Shown piece after piece: positions 1-8,934 of a stretch of 64,000 nucleotides of DNA (position 1 is the stretch's first letter; every line of letters begins with the position of its first letter). The stretch is from NCBI RefSeq assembly GCF_000403455.2, contig NZ_KE159715.1, positions 524,719 through 588,718 of the forward strand, given 5' to 3'. Position numbers and translations under genes: made by a program. The notes beneath the pieces were generated by a model. The model saw nothing but the letters and a program-made list of their open reading frames with translations, was not told where the DNA came from and ran no database searches. The DNA comes from Dorea sp. 5-2 (GTDB lineage Bacteria > Bacillota > Clostridia > Lachnospirales > Lachnospiraceae).

Positions 1-2148
1 GCGCTGCCGGACGTCCGGGACGGGTTAAAGCCGGTACAGCGGCGGACGCTGTATGATATGCATGAATTGGGAATACGTTATGACAAGCCGTACCGTAAGT
101 GCGCGCGTATCGTAGGAGATACGATGGGTAAATATCATCCGCACGGGGATAGTTCCATCTACGAAGCGCTTGTTGTCATGGCACAGGAGTTCAAGAAAGG
201 AATGATCCTGGTGGACGGGCACGGGAACTTCGGCTCTATCGAAGGAGACGGCGCCGCGGCGATGCGTTATACGGAGGCGCGTCTTGCGAAGGTTGCGCAG
301 GAGGCATATCTGGCGGACCTAGATAAAGATATTGTGGATTTCGTGCCGAATTTTGACGAGACGGAAAAAGAGCCGGAAGTGCTTCCGGTACGGCTTCCGA
401 ATCTTCTGATCAACGGAGCGGAAGGGATCGCGGTCGGTATGGCGACCAGTATTCCGACCCATAACCTTGGGGAAGTGATCGACGCAGTCAAGGCATATAT
501 GAAAAATGACGAGATCAGTACGAAGCAGCTGATGAAGTACATCAAGGGACCGGATTTTCCGACAGGCGGGATCGTGGTGAACAAAGACGACCTTCTGGAC
601 ATCTATGAGACGGGGACAGGTAAGATCAGGCTGCGGGGCAAGGTAGAAGTGGAAGAGATGAAAGGCGGTAAGACGCGCCTGGTCATCACGGAGATCCCGT
701 ATACCATGATCGGGGCAGGGATAGGTAAATTCCTGAACGACGTCTGTGCCCTGGTAGAATCGAAGAAAACCAATGATATCGTGGATATCTCGAATCAGTC
801 TTCCAAGGAAGGGATCCGGATCGTCATAGAGCTTAAGCGGGGAGCAGATATCGAGAATCTCAAGAATATGCTCTATAAGAAGACGCGTCTTGAGGATACC
901 TTCGGCGTTAATATGCTTGCAGTGGCGAACGGAAGGCCGGAGACCATGGGGCTTAAGAAGATCATTGAGCATCATGTGGATTTTCAGTTCGAGATGGCGA
1001 CCAGGAAGTACCGGAATCTTCTGAATAAGGAGCAGGATAAGAAAGAGATCCAGGAAGGACTGATCAAGGCGTGCGATGTGATCGATCTGATCATAGAGAT
1101 CCTGCGGGGCAGCCAGTCTGTGAAGGATGCGAAAGCATGCCTGGTGAACGGAACGACGGAGAATATCAAGTTCAAGTCTAAGATCTCCAAGAAGATGGCG
1201 TCCATGCTGCGATTCACGGAACGTCAGGCTACGGCGATCCTTGAGATGAGGCTCTATAAGCTGATCGGCCTTGAGATCGAGGCGCTTATGAAAGAACATG
1301 AGGAGACGCTTGGAAAGATCGCCAGGTATGAAGATATCCTGAATCATTATGAATCTATGGCGGATGTCATCATCGAAGATCTGGACAGGCTGAAAGCAGA
1401 ATTCGCCGTAAGACGCCGTACGGTGGTCGAGAATGCCAAGGAGGCTGTCTATGAAGAGAAGAAGGTGGAGGAACAGGAAGTCGTCTTCCTGATGGACAGG
1501 TTCGGTTATGCCAGGACGATCGACGTCAATGTGTATGGCAGGAACAAAGAGGCGGCGGACGCCGAGAATAAATATGTCATCTCTTGTATGAATACCGGGA
1601 AACTGTGTATCTTCACAAACACCGGGAAGATGCATCAGGTCAAGATCCTTGACGTGCCGTACGGGAAATTCCGTGACAAAGGACAGCCGATCGATAATGT
1701 AAGTAATTACGACAGTACGAAGGAAGAGATCGTCTACATCTGCGACGCGGAACAGATGCGTTATGCGAAGCTGCTCTTTGTTACAGGGCAGGGAATGTTA
1801 AAGAAAGTGGAAGGTTCGGAATTCCAGGTGGCAAAGCGGACGATCGCGGCGACGAAGCTTCAGGATGAGGATACGCTGGTAAGCGTCCAAGTCATCAGTG
1901 AGAACCAGAATATCGTCCTTCAGACCAAAGACGGGTATTTCTTAAGATTCCCGGCAGAAGAGGTGCCGGAGAAGAAGAAGGGAGCCATCGGGGTGCGGGG
2001 GATGAAGCTGCGCAAGAATGATGAAGTGGAACAGGCGCATCTTTTTGAGGACGGCGTAGAGACAAGAGCACGCGTTGGCGAAAAGGAGATCCTGCTGAAC
2101 CGCCTGAAGGCGGCGAAACGGGACGGGAACGGAACCAAGCCCAGATAA
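1..2148 (+). CDS. parC: DNA topoisomerase IV subunit A (ParC-type), 5' end missing
   Basis: This is the breakage-reunion subunit of a type IIA topoisomerase, which cuts and passes duplex DNA to unlink or relax chromosomes. The reading frame is open at base 1, so the first residues lie outside the window. The stretch begins with the LPDVRDGLKPVQRR motif; the active-site tyrosine sits in AAAMRYTEARL (codon 268-270), and HPHGDSSIYEA gives the quinolone-pocket region. The C-terminal third looks like the beta-pinwheel domain. I see no GyrA box (QRRGGKG type) in it, which favours ParC over GyrA, but the partner subunit is not in the window, so this is an inference. The next gene starts 20 bases downstream. 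Confidence 0.88.
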   Translation, partial: ALPDVRDGLKPVQRRTLYDMHELGIRYDKPYRKCARIVGDTMGKYHPHGDSSIYEALVVMAQEFKKGMILVDGHGNFGSIEGDGAAAMRYTEARLAKVAQEAYLADLDKDIVDFVPNFDETEKEPEVLPVRLPNLLINGAEGIAVGMATSIPTHNLGEVIDAVKAYMKNDEISTKQLMKYIKGPDFPTGGIVVNKDDLLDIYETGTGKIRLRGKVEVEEMKGGKTRLVITEIPYTMIGAGIGKFLNDVCALVESKKTNDIVDISNQSSKEGIRIVIELKRGADIENLKNMLYKKTRLEDTFGVNMLAVANGRPETMGLKKIIEHHVDFQFEMATRKYRNLLNKEQDKKEIQEGLIKACDVIDLIIEILRGSQSVKDAKACLVNGTTENIKFKSKISKKMASMLRFTERQATAILEMRLYKLIGLEIEALMKEHEETLGKIARYEDILNHYESMADVIIEDLDRLKAEFAVRRRTVVENAKEAVYEEKKVEEQEVVFLMDRFGYARTIDVNVYGRNKEAADAENKYVISCMNTGKLCIFTNTGKMHQVKILDVPYGKFRDKGQPIDNVSNYDSTKEEIVYICDAEQMRYAKLLFVTGQGMLKKVEGSEFQVAKRTIAATKLQDEDTLVSVQVISENQNIVLQTKDGYFLRFPAEEVPEKKKGAIGVRGMKLRKNDEVEQAHLFEDGVETRARVGEKEILLNRLKAAKRDGNGTKPR

Positions 2149-2168
2149 CATGGATGGGGAGATGCTGA

Positions 2169-3032
2169 TTGAAACGATTATTTACAGCCGTATGGCTAAC
2201 AGGGATCCTGGCAGTTCTTGAGGTCATCCGCGAGCTGCATAGCTTTAAGGTGACCCGTTATACGATAAGCTCTGCGAAACTGGCAGGGCTTAAAGGCATG
2301 AAAAAAATAATTTTCCTGAGTGATCTGCATAATTGCTGCTATGGGCGTAACAATGAGAAGCTGTTTGAAGAGATTAAGAAGGAGGCGCCGGACCTGATCC
2401 TGATCGGCGGCGATATGCTTCTTAGAACGGACGGGAATGATTATGGAGGAACGGCAAGGTTCTTATCCCGCCTGCCGAAGCTTGGCAGCGTATATTATGC
2501 CAACGGGAACCATGAGCAGAAGCTGAAGGAGCGCCCGAAGAAGTACGAACAGTCGTATAAGGAATATAAGAAGGAGCTTGTAAGGGCAGGGATCCATTTC
2601 CTGGAAAATACATCCGAAGAGCTTAAGTTAGGGGATTGTATGATCCGGGTCACAGGGCTTGAGATCCCGCTGAAAGGGTACGAGAGGTTCAAAAAGAGCC
2701 GGCTTTGTATGCAGGAGATAGAGGAAAGGATCGGCGGGCACAAAGATGTCTATGAGATCCTTCTTGCGCATCACCCGGCATATACAGAGCTTTATCAGGA
2801 ATGGGGGGCGGATCTGATCCTGTGCGGGCATTACCATGGGGGGATCATCGGAATCCCGGGCATCGGAGGGATGATCGCTCCGGATTTCACCTTATTTCCC
2901 AAATATTCGGGAGGATGCTATAAGGTGAAGGATGCGGCGGCGGTAGTCAGCAGAGGGATAGGCACGCATTCCATACCGGTGCGTCTGCTGAATCCGGCGG
3001 AAATAGTTGTAATTGAACTTGTAGAATCGTAA
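2169..3032 (+). CDS. Membrane-anchored calcineurin-like metallophosphoesterase
   Basis: A 287-residue phosphoesterase of the YkuE-like group. The dimetal motifs are visible in order: SDLHN, GGDM, GNHE, a histidine in AHHPAY and GHYHGG. A hydrophobic N-terminal segment (about residues 3-19) suggests anchoring in the membrane with the catalytic domain outside, as in relatives. The start is a TTG codon placed six bases after GGGGAG; no in-frame ATG near the start is better. The substrate cannot be told from sequence; relatives act on phospholipid-like or nucleotide phosphodiesters. It sits between parC and scpA on the same strand and could be cotranscribed with either. Confidence 0.8.
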   Translation: MKRLFTAVWLTGILAVLEVIRELHSFKVTRYTISSAKLAGLKGMKKIIFLSDLHNCCYGRNNEKLFEEIKKEAPDLILIGGDMLLRTDGNDYGGTARFLSRLPKLGSVYYANGNHEQKLKERPKKYEQSYKEYKKELVRAGIHFLENTSEELKLGDCMIRVTGLEIPLKGYERFKKSRLCMQEIEERIGGHKDVYEILLAHHPAYTELYQEWGADLILCGHYHGGIIGIPGIGGMIAPDFTLFPKYSGGCYKVKDAAAVVSRGIGTHSIPVRLLNPAEIVVIELVES

Positions 3033-3084
3033 AAAATCCTGTATAATAATAAAATTGCGATAATGAAGAGTATAGGAGAAGACG

Positions 3085-3831
3085 ATGGGGATTCCGGTAA
3101 AACTGCAGGTCTTTGAAGGACCTTTGGATCTGCTTTTGCATCTGATAGATAAGAATAAGATTGATATTTATGATATTCCGATCGTAGAGATCACGAATCA
3201 ATATATGGAGTATATCCGCGCCATGGAGAAGGAAGATCTGAATATCATGAGTGAATTTCTGCTCATGGCGGCGACGCTGCTTGATATTAAGTGCAGGATG
3301 CTGCTGCCCAAAGAAGTCAATGAGGAAGGCGAAGAGGAAGATCCCAGGCAGGAACTGGTGGAACAGCTCCTGGAGTATAAGATGTATAAATATATGTCAT
3401 ACGAATTACGGGACAGGCAGGTCGAGGGCGAGCAGGCGATGTACAGAAGCCCTGCGGTTCCCGGGGAAGTGCTAGCCTATGAAGAACCGGTGGATCTGGA
3501 TCAGCTGCTTGACGGCATTACCCTAGCAAGGCTCAATAAAGTATTCCGGGAAGTCATGAGGAGGCAGACAGATAAGATCGATCCTGTGCGCAGTAAGTTT
3601 GGTAAGATCGAGAAGGAAGAGGTGACCCTTCCGGACAAGCTTATGTATGTGACGGAATATGCCAGGAAGCACGGAAGGTTCGGCTTCCGTGTGCTGTTGG
3701 AAAGGCAGTATTCCAGGATACAGGTTGTCGTTACATTTCTTGCGGTCTTGCAGCTGATGAAAGAAGGCGCGATCCTGATCGAGCAGGAACAGCCTTTTGA
3801 GGAGATCATGATATTATCCAATATCACATAG
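3085..3831 (+). CDS. scpA: Segregation and condensation protein A
   Basis: ScpA is the kleisin subunit of the bacterial SMC condensin. It bridges the SMC heads and recruits ScpB to compact and segregate the chromosome. The 248 residues show the family opening (VFEGPLDLLLHLIDKNKIDIYDIPI, cited here in part: LDLLLHLI), an acidic middle part, and a C-terminal winged-helix that would contact SMC. Its length is normal for the family. An AGGAGAAG site precedes the ATG. scpB follows after 28 bases, the standard pairing. smc is not in the window. Confidence 0.95.
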   Translation: MGIPVKLQVFEGPLDLLLHLIDKNKIDIYDIPIVEITNQYMEYIRAMEKEDLNIMSEFLLMAATLLDIKCRMLLPKEVNEEGEEEDPRQELVEQLLEYKMYKYMSYELRDRQVEGEQAMYRSPAVPGEVLAYEEPVDLDQLLDGITLARLNKVFREVMRRQTDKIDPVRSKFGKIEKEEVTLPDKLMYVTEYARKHGRFGFRVLLERQYSRIQVVVTFLAVLQLMKEGAILIEQEQPFEEIMILSNIT

Positions 3832-3859
3832 TGATGCGCTTAGAGGTGGGAAGGAAGAA

Positions 3860-4438
3860 ATGGAAGAAGTGGAGATCAGGAGATTAGAAGGCGTCATAGA
3901 GGCGATACTGTTTACTATGGGAGATTCCGTGGAGCTTTTAAAAATCGCGGATGCGATCGGGCATGATGAGGATACGACGCGGAAGATCGTACATCAGATG
4001 ATGGACAAATATGAAACAGAAGACAGAGGGGTACGGATCATCGAACTTGAGAATGCATTTCAGATGTGTACCAAGAAGGAGATGTATGAGTACCTGATCC
4101 GTGTGGCGAAGCAGCCGAAGAAGTATGTCCTGACGGATGTCCTCTTAGAGACGCTGTCGATCGTCGCGTATAAGCAGCCGGTAACAAAGCTTGAGGTAGA
4201 GAAGATCCGCGGGGTGAAGTCAGATCATGCGGTGAATAAGCTGGTGGAATATAATCTGGTATGTGAGAAAGGAAGGCTTGACGCGCCGGGGAAACCGATC
4301 TTGTTCGGTACTACGGAAGAGTTCCTCCGAAGGTTCAGCGTGCGGTCGGTAGAAGACCTGCCAAGCCTGAATCCGGAGCAGATGGAGAGCTTTAAGGAAG
4401 AGGCGGAAGAAGAGGTGCAGCTGAAGCTGGATATATAA
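3860..4438 (+). CDS. scpB: Segregation and condensation protein B
   Basis: ScpB is a dimer of tandem winged-helix domains that binds ScpA within the SMC complex. The 192-residue product shows the family pattern: EAILFTMGDSVEL near the start, then ETLSIVAYKQPVTKLEVEKIRGV in the middle (key residues IVAYKQP and IRGV). The C-terminus is an acidic tail ending in VQLKLDI. It directly follows scpA with 28 bases between, so the two are probably translated from one message. Length is typical and no anomaly is seen. Confidence 0.95.
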   Translation: MEEVEIRRLEGVIEAILFTMGDSVELLKIADAIGHDEDTTRKIVHQMMDKYETEDRGVRIIELENAFQMCTKKEMYEYLIRVAKQPKKYVLTDVLLETLSIVAYKQPVTKLEVEKIRGVKSDHAVNKLVEYNLVCEKGRLDAPGKPILFGTTEEFLRRFSVRSVEDLPSLNPEQMESFKEEAEEEVQLKLDI

Positions 4439-4523
4439 TTTCTGTGCCTGAGCTTGTTTACGGACGGATGTATTAGGTATAGAGCGAAGGAGGCATGCAT
4501 ACATTGTAATAACTTGGTGTTAT

Positions 4524-5744
4524 ATGGTGTGGCAGATGAAAAAGAAGATAGTATTGTGTGGTCTTATTATTTGTATTATGTGTGCCCGGTTGGGGAATCT
4601 GACGCTTTGCGCCGAAGAGGGCGCAGAGATGGAAGGACAGTTGTACGCCCGGTCAGCAGTGCTTATGGATGCTGACAGTGGGCGTGTTTTGTTTGGAAAA
4701 GAAGAAGACGTGGTGCGGCCTATGGCGAGTACGACGAAGATCATGACTTGTATCCTGGCGCTGGAGAGCCAGAAAGGAGATCAGATCGTCGCGGCGTCTG
4801 CGAACGCGGCGGCTCAGCCGAAGGTAAGGCTCGGTGTGAAAGAACAGGAGCAGTTCTATCTGAGAGATCTTCTGTATGCCCTGATGCTGGAATCTTACAA
4901 TGACAGCGCGGTGATGATCGCAGAGGGGATTTCCGGAACGGTGGAGGAGTTCGCCGGTCTGATGAATCAAAAAGCAAAGGACCTGGGGTGCGAAAGCACG
5001 TATTTTGTGACGCCTAACGGGCTTGACGGCAGCGACGAGAACGGGACGCACTCGACGACGGCAAGGGATCTGGCGCTGATCATGCGGTATTGTATCAGCC
5101 AGTCGCCCTGCAAAGAAGAATTCCTTGAGATCACGCGGACCAAGAGCTATCAGTTTACGGATGTTGAAGGAAGCAGGAACTTTTCCTGCAATAACCACAA
5201 TGCATTTTTGGATATGATGGACGGGGCGTTAAGCGGGAAGACGGGATTTACCGCAGATGCGGGGTATTGTTACGTCGGTGCGTTAAAAGACGGCGGCAGA
5301 ACCTTCATTGTTGCGTTATTGGCATGCGGATGGCCGAATAACAAGGGATATAAGTGGGCGGATACCAGGAAGCTGATGGAGTATGGGATTGCCAATTATG
5401 AGTACCGGAATGTGTGGGAAGATGTTAAGCTTCCGGATATATTCGTTGCGGATGGTATAGAAGAGAGCGATCCCTATAAGGCGCAGACCGAGATCCCGCT
5501 TTGTGCAAAAGGAAAAGAAGAGCTATATGTATTGCTCAGACAGGATGAATCCGTTGAAGTAAAAACGGAGATCGACGATTCGCTGCGGGCGCCTGTGAAG
5601 GCAGGAGAAGAGGCAGGAAGGATCCGTTATCTTCTGGAGGGAGAAGAGATTGCCTCATATGCCGTGGTGACAGAGCGGGATATGGACAAAAAGGATCTTG
5701 AGTGGGCAGTACGGTGGATCCTGCGGATGATGTCGTTGTATTGA
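4524..5744 (+). CDS. D-alanyl-D-alanine carboxypeptidase (DacF/PBP5 type)
   Basis: A low-molecular-weight penicillin-binding protein that trims the terminal D-Ala from peptidoglycan pentapeptides outside the membrane. The N-terminus is a signal peptide (hydrophobic about residues 8-25). The serine hydrolase motifs are all present: SXXK as STTK, SXN as SYN, and KTG in SGKTGFT. The C-terminal part forms the beta-rich second domain, and the final hydrophobic stretch (WAVRWILRMMSL) may be the membrane-attaching amphipathic helix. The start is uncertain: ATG at 4524 or 4536 both lack a close Shine-Dalgarno, while a strong AGGAGG at about 4488 lies too far upstream. The family includes sporulation-specific DacF, so a role in spore cortex or in vegetative growth is open. 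Confidence 0.88.
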   Translation: MVWQMKKKIVLCGLIICIMCARLGNLTLCAEEGAEMEGQLYARSAVLMDADSGRVLFGKEEDVVRPMASTTKIMTCILALESQKGDQIVAASANAAAQPKVRLGVKEQEQFYLRDLLYALMLESYNDSAVMIAEGISGTVEEFAGLMNQKAKDLGCESTYFVTPNGLDGSDENGTHSTTARDLALIMRYCISQSPCKEEFLEITRTKSYQFTDVEGSRNFSCNNHNAFLDMMDGALSGKTGFTADAGYCYVGALKDGGRTFIVALLACGWPNNKGYKWADTRKLMEYGIANYEYRNVWEDVKLPDIFVADGIEESDPYKAQTEIPLCAKGKEELYVLLRQDESVEVKTEIDDSLRAPVKAGEEAGRIRYLLEGEEIASYAVVTERDMDKKDLEWAVRWILRMMSLY

Positions 5745-5896
5745 TATATTATACTTGAATTTTGGGTTGACGGGCGGCGGGAAGTGTGCTATTTTAAAAA
5801 CAGATAGGACGTGTTCCGGGGAGTTGTCTTTTTTATTCTAGTACATCATACATCTGATAAGTCAAAGAATTTTCATCTATTTTCCTGAATTTAGTG

Positions 5897-5925
5897 TTGA
5901 CATTTGGTAGCAAGTATAATAGTAT
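5897..5925 (+). promoter_or_regulatory. recA promoter
   Basis: TTGACA at 5897-5902 and TAGTAT at 5920-5925 are separated by 17 bases. This is a sigma-A type promoter placed about 50 bases before the recA ATG. A closer TATAAT at 5915 has only 12 bases of spacing and is unlikely to be the -10. Confidence 0.6.
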
Positions 5926-5938
5926 ATTAGTCATAGGT

Positions 5939-5952
5939 CGAACATTCGTTCG
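5939..5952. promoter_or_regulatory. LexA (SOS) box of recA-recX
   Basis: CGAACATTCGTTCG is a perfect palindrome that matches the Gram-positive LexA consensus CGAAC-N4-GTTCG. It lies just downstream of the predicted -10, where bound LexA would block transcription of recA and recX until DNA damage. Confidence 0.88.
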
Positions 5953-5973
5953 TTGTAAGAAGGAGATTATGAT

Positions 5974-7134
5974 ATGGCAAATGAAGAGAAGAAGAAAGCA
6001 TTAGATGCGGCGATCGCGAAGCTGGAGAAGGATTTTGGAAAAGGGACAGTGATGAAGCTGGGGGATCCCAAGGCACAGGTGGCGGTTGAGACGATCCCGA
6101 CAGGATCTTTAAGTCTTGATCTTGCCTTGGGGCTCGGCGGAGTGCCGAGAGGACGTGTCGTGGAAGTATATGGCCCGGAATCCAGCGGTAAGACGACCGT
6201 TGCGTTACATATGATCGCAGAAGTGCAGAAGCGGGGCGGCATCGCCGGCTTTATAGACGCAGAACATGCGTTAGATCCCGTCTATGCGAAGAATATAGGA
6301 GTGGACATCGACGAATTATATATCTCTCAGCCGGACAGCGGCGACCAGGCGCTTGAGATCACAGAGACTATGGTCAGATCCGGAGCAATGGATATCATCG
6401 TAGTGGATTCTGTCGCGGCGCTGGTACCGAAGCAGGAGATAGAAGGAGACATGGGGGACAGCCATGTGGGATTACAGGCAAGGCTGATGTCGCAGGCGCT
6501 TCGGAAGCTGACTCCGGTCATCAGTAAGTCGAACTGCGTGGTAATCTTTATCAACCAGCTTCGTGAGAAAGTAGGCGTTATGTTCGGGAATCCGGAGACG
6601 ACGACAGGCGGGCGCGCCCTTAAGTTCTATGCGTCGATCCGCATGGACGTCAGGAGGACCGAGACGCTTAAGCAGAGCGGGGATATGGTTGGGAACAGGA
6701 CGCGCGTGAAGATTGTAAAGAATAAGATCGCGCCGCCGTTTAAGGAGGCGGAGTTTGACATCATGTTCGGGAAAGGGATCTCGAAAGAGGGAGATATTCT
6801 GGATCTTGCCGTGGACTGTAAGCTGGTGAGCAAGAGCGGAGCATGGTACGCGTATAACGGCGATAAGATCGGCCAGGGGCGGGAGAATGCCAAGGTATAT
6901 CTGAAGGAGCATCCGGAGGTCATGGAGCAGCTTGAGGCGAAGATCCGGGAGCATTATAACATAGGGGCGGATAAGGAATTGGAAGACAAAGCCGTAAAGC
7001 CGATGCAAAAGGATGGCAAGAAGAGCGGCGGGAAGAAATCCCAGGCATCAAAGCAGGATAAGAAAGCGGAGACGACAGAAGCGGAGGAAGCGGATACTGT
7101 ACAAGAAGCAGAAGATACGGCGGAGGAAATATAG
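5974..7134 (+). CDS. recA: Recombinase RecA
   Basis: RecA forms ATP-dependent filaments on single-stranded DNA, drives homologous recombination and triggers LexA self-cleavage. The 386 residues contain the Walker A motif GPESSGKTT (about residues 66-74), the [11 protein letters not shown]alker B region, the MAW/L1-L2 loops around [22 protein letters not shown], and a long Lys/Glu-rich C-terminal tail (about residues 335-386), longer than in E. coli. The ATG follows AAGGAGA. An SOS box lies directly upstream. recX starts four bases after the stop, so the regulator of the filament is made from the same transcript. Confidence 0.98.
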   Translation: MANEEKKKALDAAIAKLEKDFGKGTVMKLGDPKAQVAVETIPTGSLSLDLALGLGGVPRGRVVEVYGPESSGKTTVALHMIAEVQKRGGIAGFIDAEHALDPVYAKNIGVDIDELYISQPDSGDQALEITETMVRSGAMDIIVVDSVAALVPKQEIEGDMGDSHVGLQARLMSQALRKLTPVISKSNCVVIFINQLREKVGVMFGNPETTTGGRALKFYASIRMDVRRTETLKQSGDMVGNRTRVKIVKNKIAPPFKEAEFDIMFGKGISKEGDILDLAVDCKLVSKSGAWYAYNGDKIGQGRENAKVYLKEHPEVMEQLEAKIREHYNIGADKELEDKAVKPMQKDGKKSGGKKSQASKQDKKAETTEAEEADTVQEAEDTAEEI

Positions 7135-7137
7135 AGA

Positions 7138-7743
7138 ATGACGGTGACGAAGGTAGAGCCGGTATCTAAGACCCGATCCAGGGTATATGTTGACGAACAG
7201 CCTGTCTTTGTATTGTATAAAGGCGAGTTATCCCGTTATCAGATCAGGGAGGATGAAGAACTGGATCCGGAAGTCTATGAAGAGATCCTGAACACGGTAG
7301 TATTGAAAAGGGCGAAGGCAAGGGCACTTCACCTTCTGAACGATATGGGGAGGACGGAAGCGCAGCTTAAGGCAAAGCTCAGACAGGGAGGATATCCGGA
7401 AGAGACGGTAGAAGAAGCGATCGGCTATGTGAAATCTTTCGGCTACCTGAACGACAGGGAATATGCCAGAAGTTTCATAGAGGGAAGAAAGGACAAAAAG
7501 AGCAGGAAAGAACTCTTTGGAGCGCTGCTTAAGAAGGGGATCGCGAAAGAAGAAGCAGAAGAGGCGCTGGATGAGTATTATTGCCAGGAAGACTCCGGGG
7601 CGGCGATCAAGGCGATCCTCAGGAAGAAGAAGTTTGAACCGGAGACTGCCTGCCGTGCCGAGAAGCAGAAGATGGGCGGCTATCTGATGCGGAAAGGATT
7701 CAGGTATGAAGAGATCTGCCGGATCATACAATTTTACGATTAG
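7138..7743 (+). CDS. recX: Regulatory protein RecX
   Basis: RecX modulates RecA filament length and activity. The 201-residue protein is built of three-helix repeats; the recognisable core is YLNDREYARSFIEGR, followed by the pattern KELFGALLKKGIAKEEAEEAL. Length and the helical, charged composition fit the Firmicute family. The start lies 4 bases after the recA stop, with a GGAGG site (GCGGAGGAAAT) inside the recA end, implying translational coupling and common SOS control through the box at 5939. A terminator follows 50 bases downstream. Confidence 0.92.
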   Translation: MTVTKVEPVSKTRSRVYVDEQPVFVLYKGELSRYQIREDEELDPEVYEEILNTVVLKRAKARALHLLNDMGRTEAQLKAKLRQGGYPEETVEEAIGYVKSFGYLNDREYARSFIEGRKDKKSRKELFGALLKKGIAKEEAEEALDEYYCQEDSGAAIKAILRKKKFEPETACRAEKQKMGGYLMRKGFRYEEICRIIQFYD

Positions 7744-7793
7744 TGTTCCGGCCAGAGTATGAGACGGCAGGGATTCAGAATATGAATGAAAAG

Positions 7794-7836
7794 AGGCTGG
7801 CTCCGGATACAGGTGTGTTCCGGACAGTCTTTTTTT
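7794..7836 (+). terminator. Rho-independent terminator after recA-recX
   Basis: AGGCTG and TCCGGA (7794-7807, with a two-base bulge) pair with TCCGGA and CAGTCT (7819-7830). A run of T residues to 7836 follows directly. Confidence 0.8.
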
Positions 7837-8054
7837 GTTGATTTCCGCGAGCAACGAGCCAGGCGGGCATGCTTGCATGTACATGTGGAGACTGCCGCGG
7901 GGCTTTGGCTCCATAGTTCCTTCCCTGTGTGAAAAAGGGCCCTGATGTTACAAAAGTAAAAAAGATGGAAAAATGTAATTGTCTTTTTTCTATATTAAAG
8001 GTATAATAAAAACATATAGTTCAGACCATTTTTATATGGCAAAAGGAGGTTTAT
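7837..8054. other. Intergenic region: structured element and promoter for the epimerase operon
   Basis: No gene is seen. An imperfect nested dyad spans 7856-7911: GAGCCA pairs with TGGCTC outside, GCGGGCA with TGCCGC inside, and the loop holds CATG repeats. Further on, TTGTCT (7979-7984) and TATAAT (8002-8007) with 17-base spacing form a likely promoter. AAAGGAGG at 8041-8048 serves the next gene. Confidence 0.5.
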
Positions 8055-8903
8055 ATGGAATTCAGGGATACTTACCGTATCGGACTCTATGAGAAGGCGA
8101 TGCCTTCAGAACTTACCTGGGAAGAGCGGCTTGAGTCTGCGAAGGATGCAGGATATGATTACATAGAGATGAGCGTGGATGAGACAGATATGCGGATGTC
8201 CCGGCTTGACTGGGACGACGGGCAGATCTTCGAACTTCTGGAGGCGCAGAAGAAGGTCGGGTTACCCATTGAGACAATCTGTTTCAGCGCGCAGAGAAAA
8301 TACCCGTTGGGAAGTAAGATCTGGGAGGAAGAGGCAAAAGAACTTCTGAGAAAGGGAGTGATCTTTGCAAAGAAGTTAGGGATCCGGATCATCCAGACCC
8401 AGGGGTATGATTGTTATTACGAAGAGACCAGTGATGAGACGACCCGGGAAAGATTCTACAGGAATCTTGAAGAGGGGACGATATTCGCAGGTTCGCATGG
8501 TGTGATGCTTGCCATGGAGACGATGGAGAATGATTTCATGAATACGGTTGAGAAGGCGATGTACAGTGTGAACCGTGTGAATTCTCCTTATCTTCAGGTT
8601 TATCCGGATATCGGGAATATATCGAATGCGACGGATGATGTGGCGGGTGATCTTTTGACGGGGAAAGGGCATATTGCCGCCGCCCATCTGAAAGAGACTG
8701 TTCCGGGGAAATTCCGGGAGATCCCGTATGGTACGGGACAGGTAGATTTCCCAGCCGCTATCGCCAGGTTATATGAACTGGGGATCCGCAGATATGTGTC
8801 AGAGTGTTGGTATTGCGGGGAAGAGAACTGGAAAGAGATCATAAAGGGCAACAGGAGATTTCTGGACGAGCAGTTCAGAAAGGCGCAGGAGCTGCTAGTA
8901 TAA
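8055..8903 (+). CDS. L-ribulose-5-phosphate 3-epimerase (UlaE/SgbU-like)
   Basis: This enzyme interconverts L-xylulose 5-phosphate and L-ribulose 5-phosphate in the cytoplasm. The 282-residue sequence follows E. coli UlaE closely from memory: GLYEKA at the start, then EMSVDETD, SRLDW, LAMETM, YPDIGN and HLKETVPG in order. These include the metal-binding Glu, Asp and His of the TIM-barrel xylose-isomerase-like fold. A canonical AAAGGAGG precedes the ATG. A kinase of the L-xylulose type follows after 31 bases, which supports a shared pathway that would feed L-ribulose 5-phosphate to an AraD-type epimerase located elsewhere. Confidence 0.88.
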   Translation: MEFRDTYRIGLYEKAMPSELTWEERLESAKDAGYDYIEMSVDETDMRMSRLDWDDGQIFELLEAQKKVGLPIETICFSAQRKYPLGSKIWEEEAKELLRKGVIFAKKLGIRIIQTQGYDCYYEETSDETTRERFYRNLEEGTIFAGSHGVMLAMETMENDFMNTVEKAMYSVNRVNSPYLQVYPDIGNISNATDDVAGDLLTGKGHIAAAHLKETVPGKFREIPYGTGQVDFPAAIARLYELGIRRYVSECWYCGEENWKEIIKGNRRFLDEQFRKAQELLV

Positions 8904-8934
8904 TTCAACTGTTACGGATAAAGGAGTATGGAAG

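Noticed and set aside
319..1635. 438-codon open frame on the minus strand
   Set aside because: It lies wholly antisense to the well-conserved parC gene, has no ribosome site and its translation shows no known pattern.
5767..5832. Small RNA upstream of recA
   Set aside because: TTGACG-N17-TATTTT followed by a T-run at about 5827 looked like a promoter and terminator, but the hairpin before the T-run is only about four base pairs.
5915..5920. TATAAT as the recA -10 box
   Set aside because: Only 12 bases separate it from TTGACA; TAGTAT at 5920 with 17 bases is a better partner.
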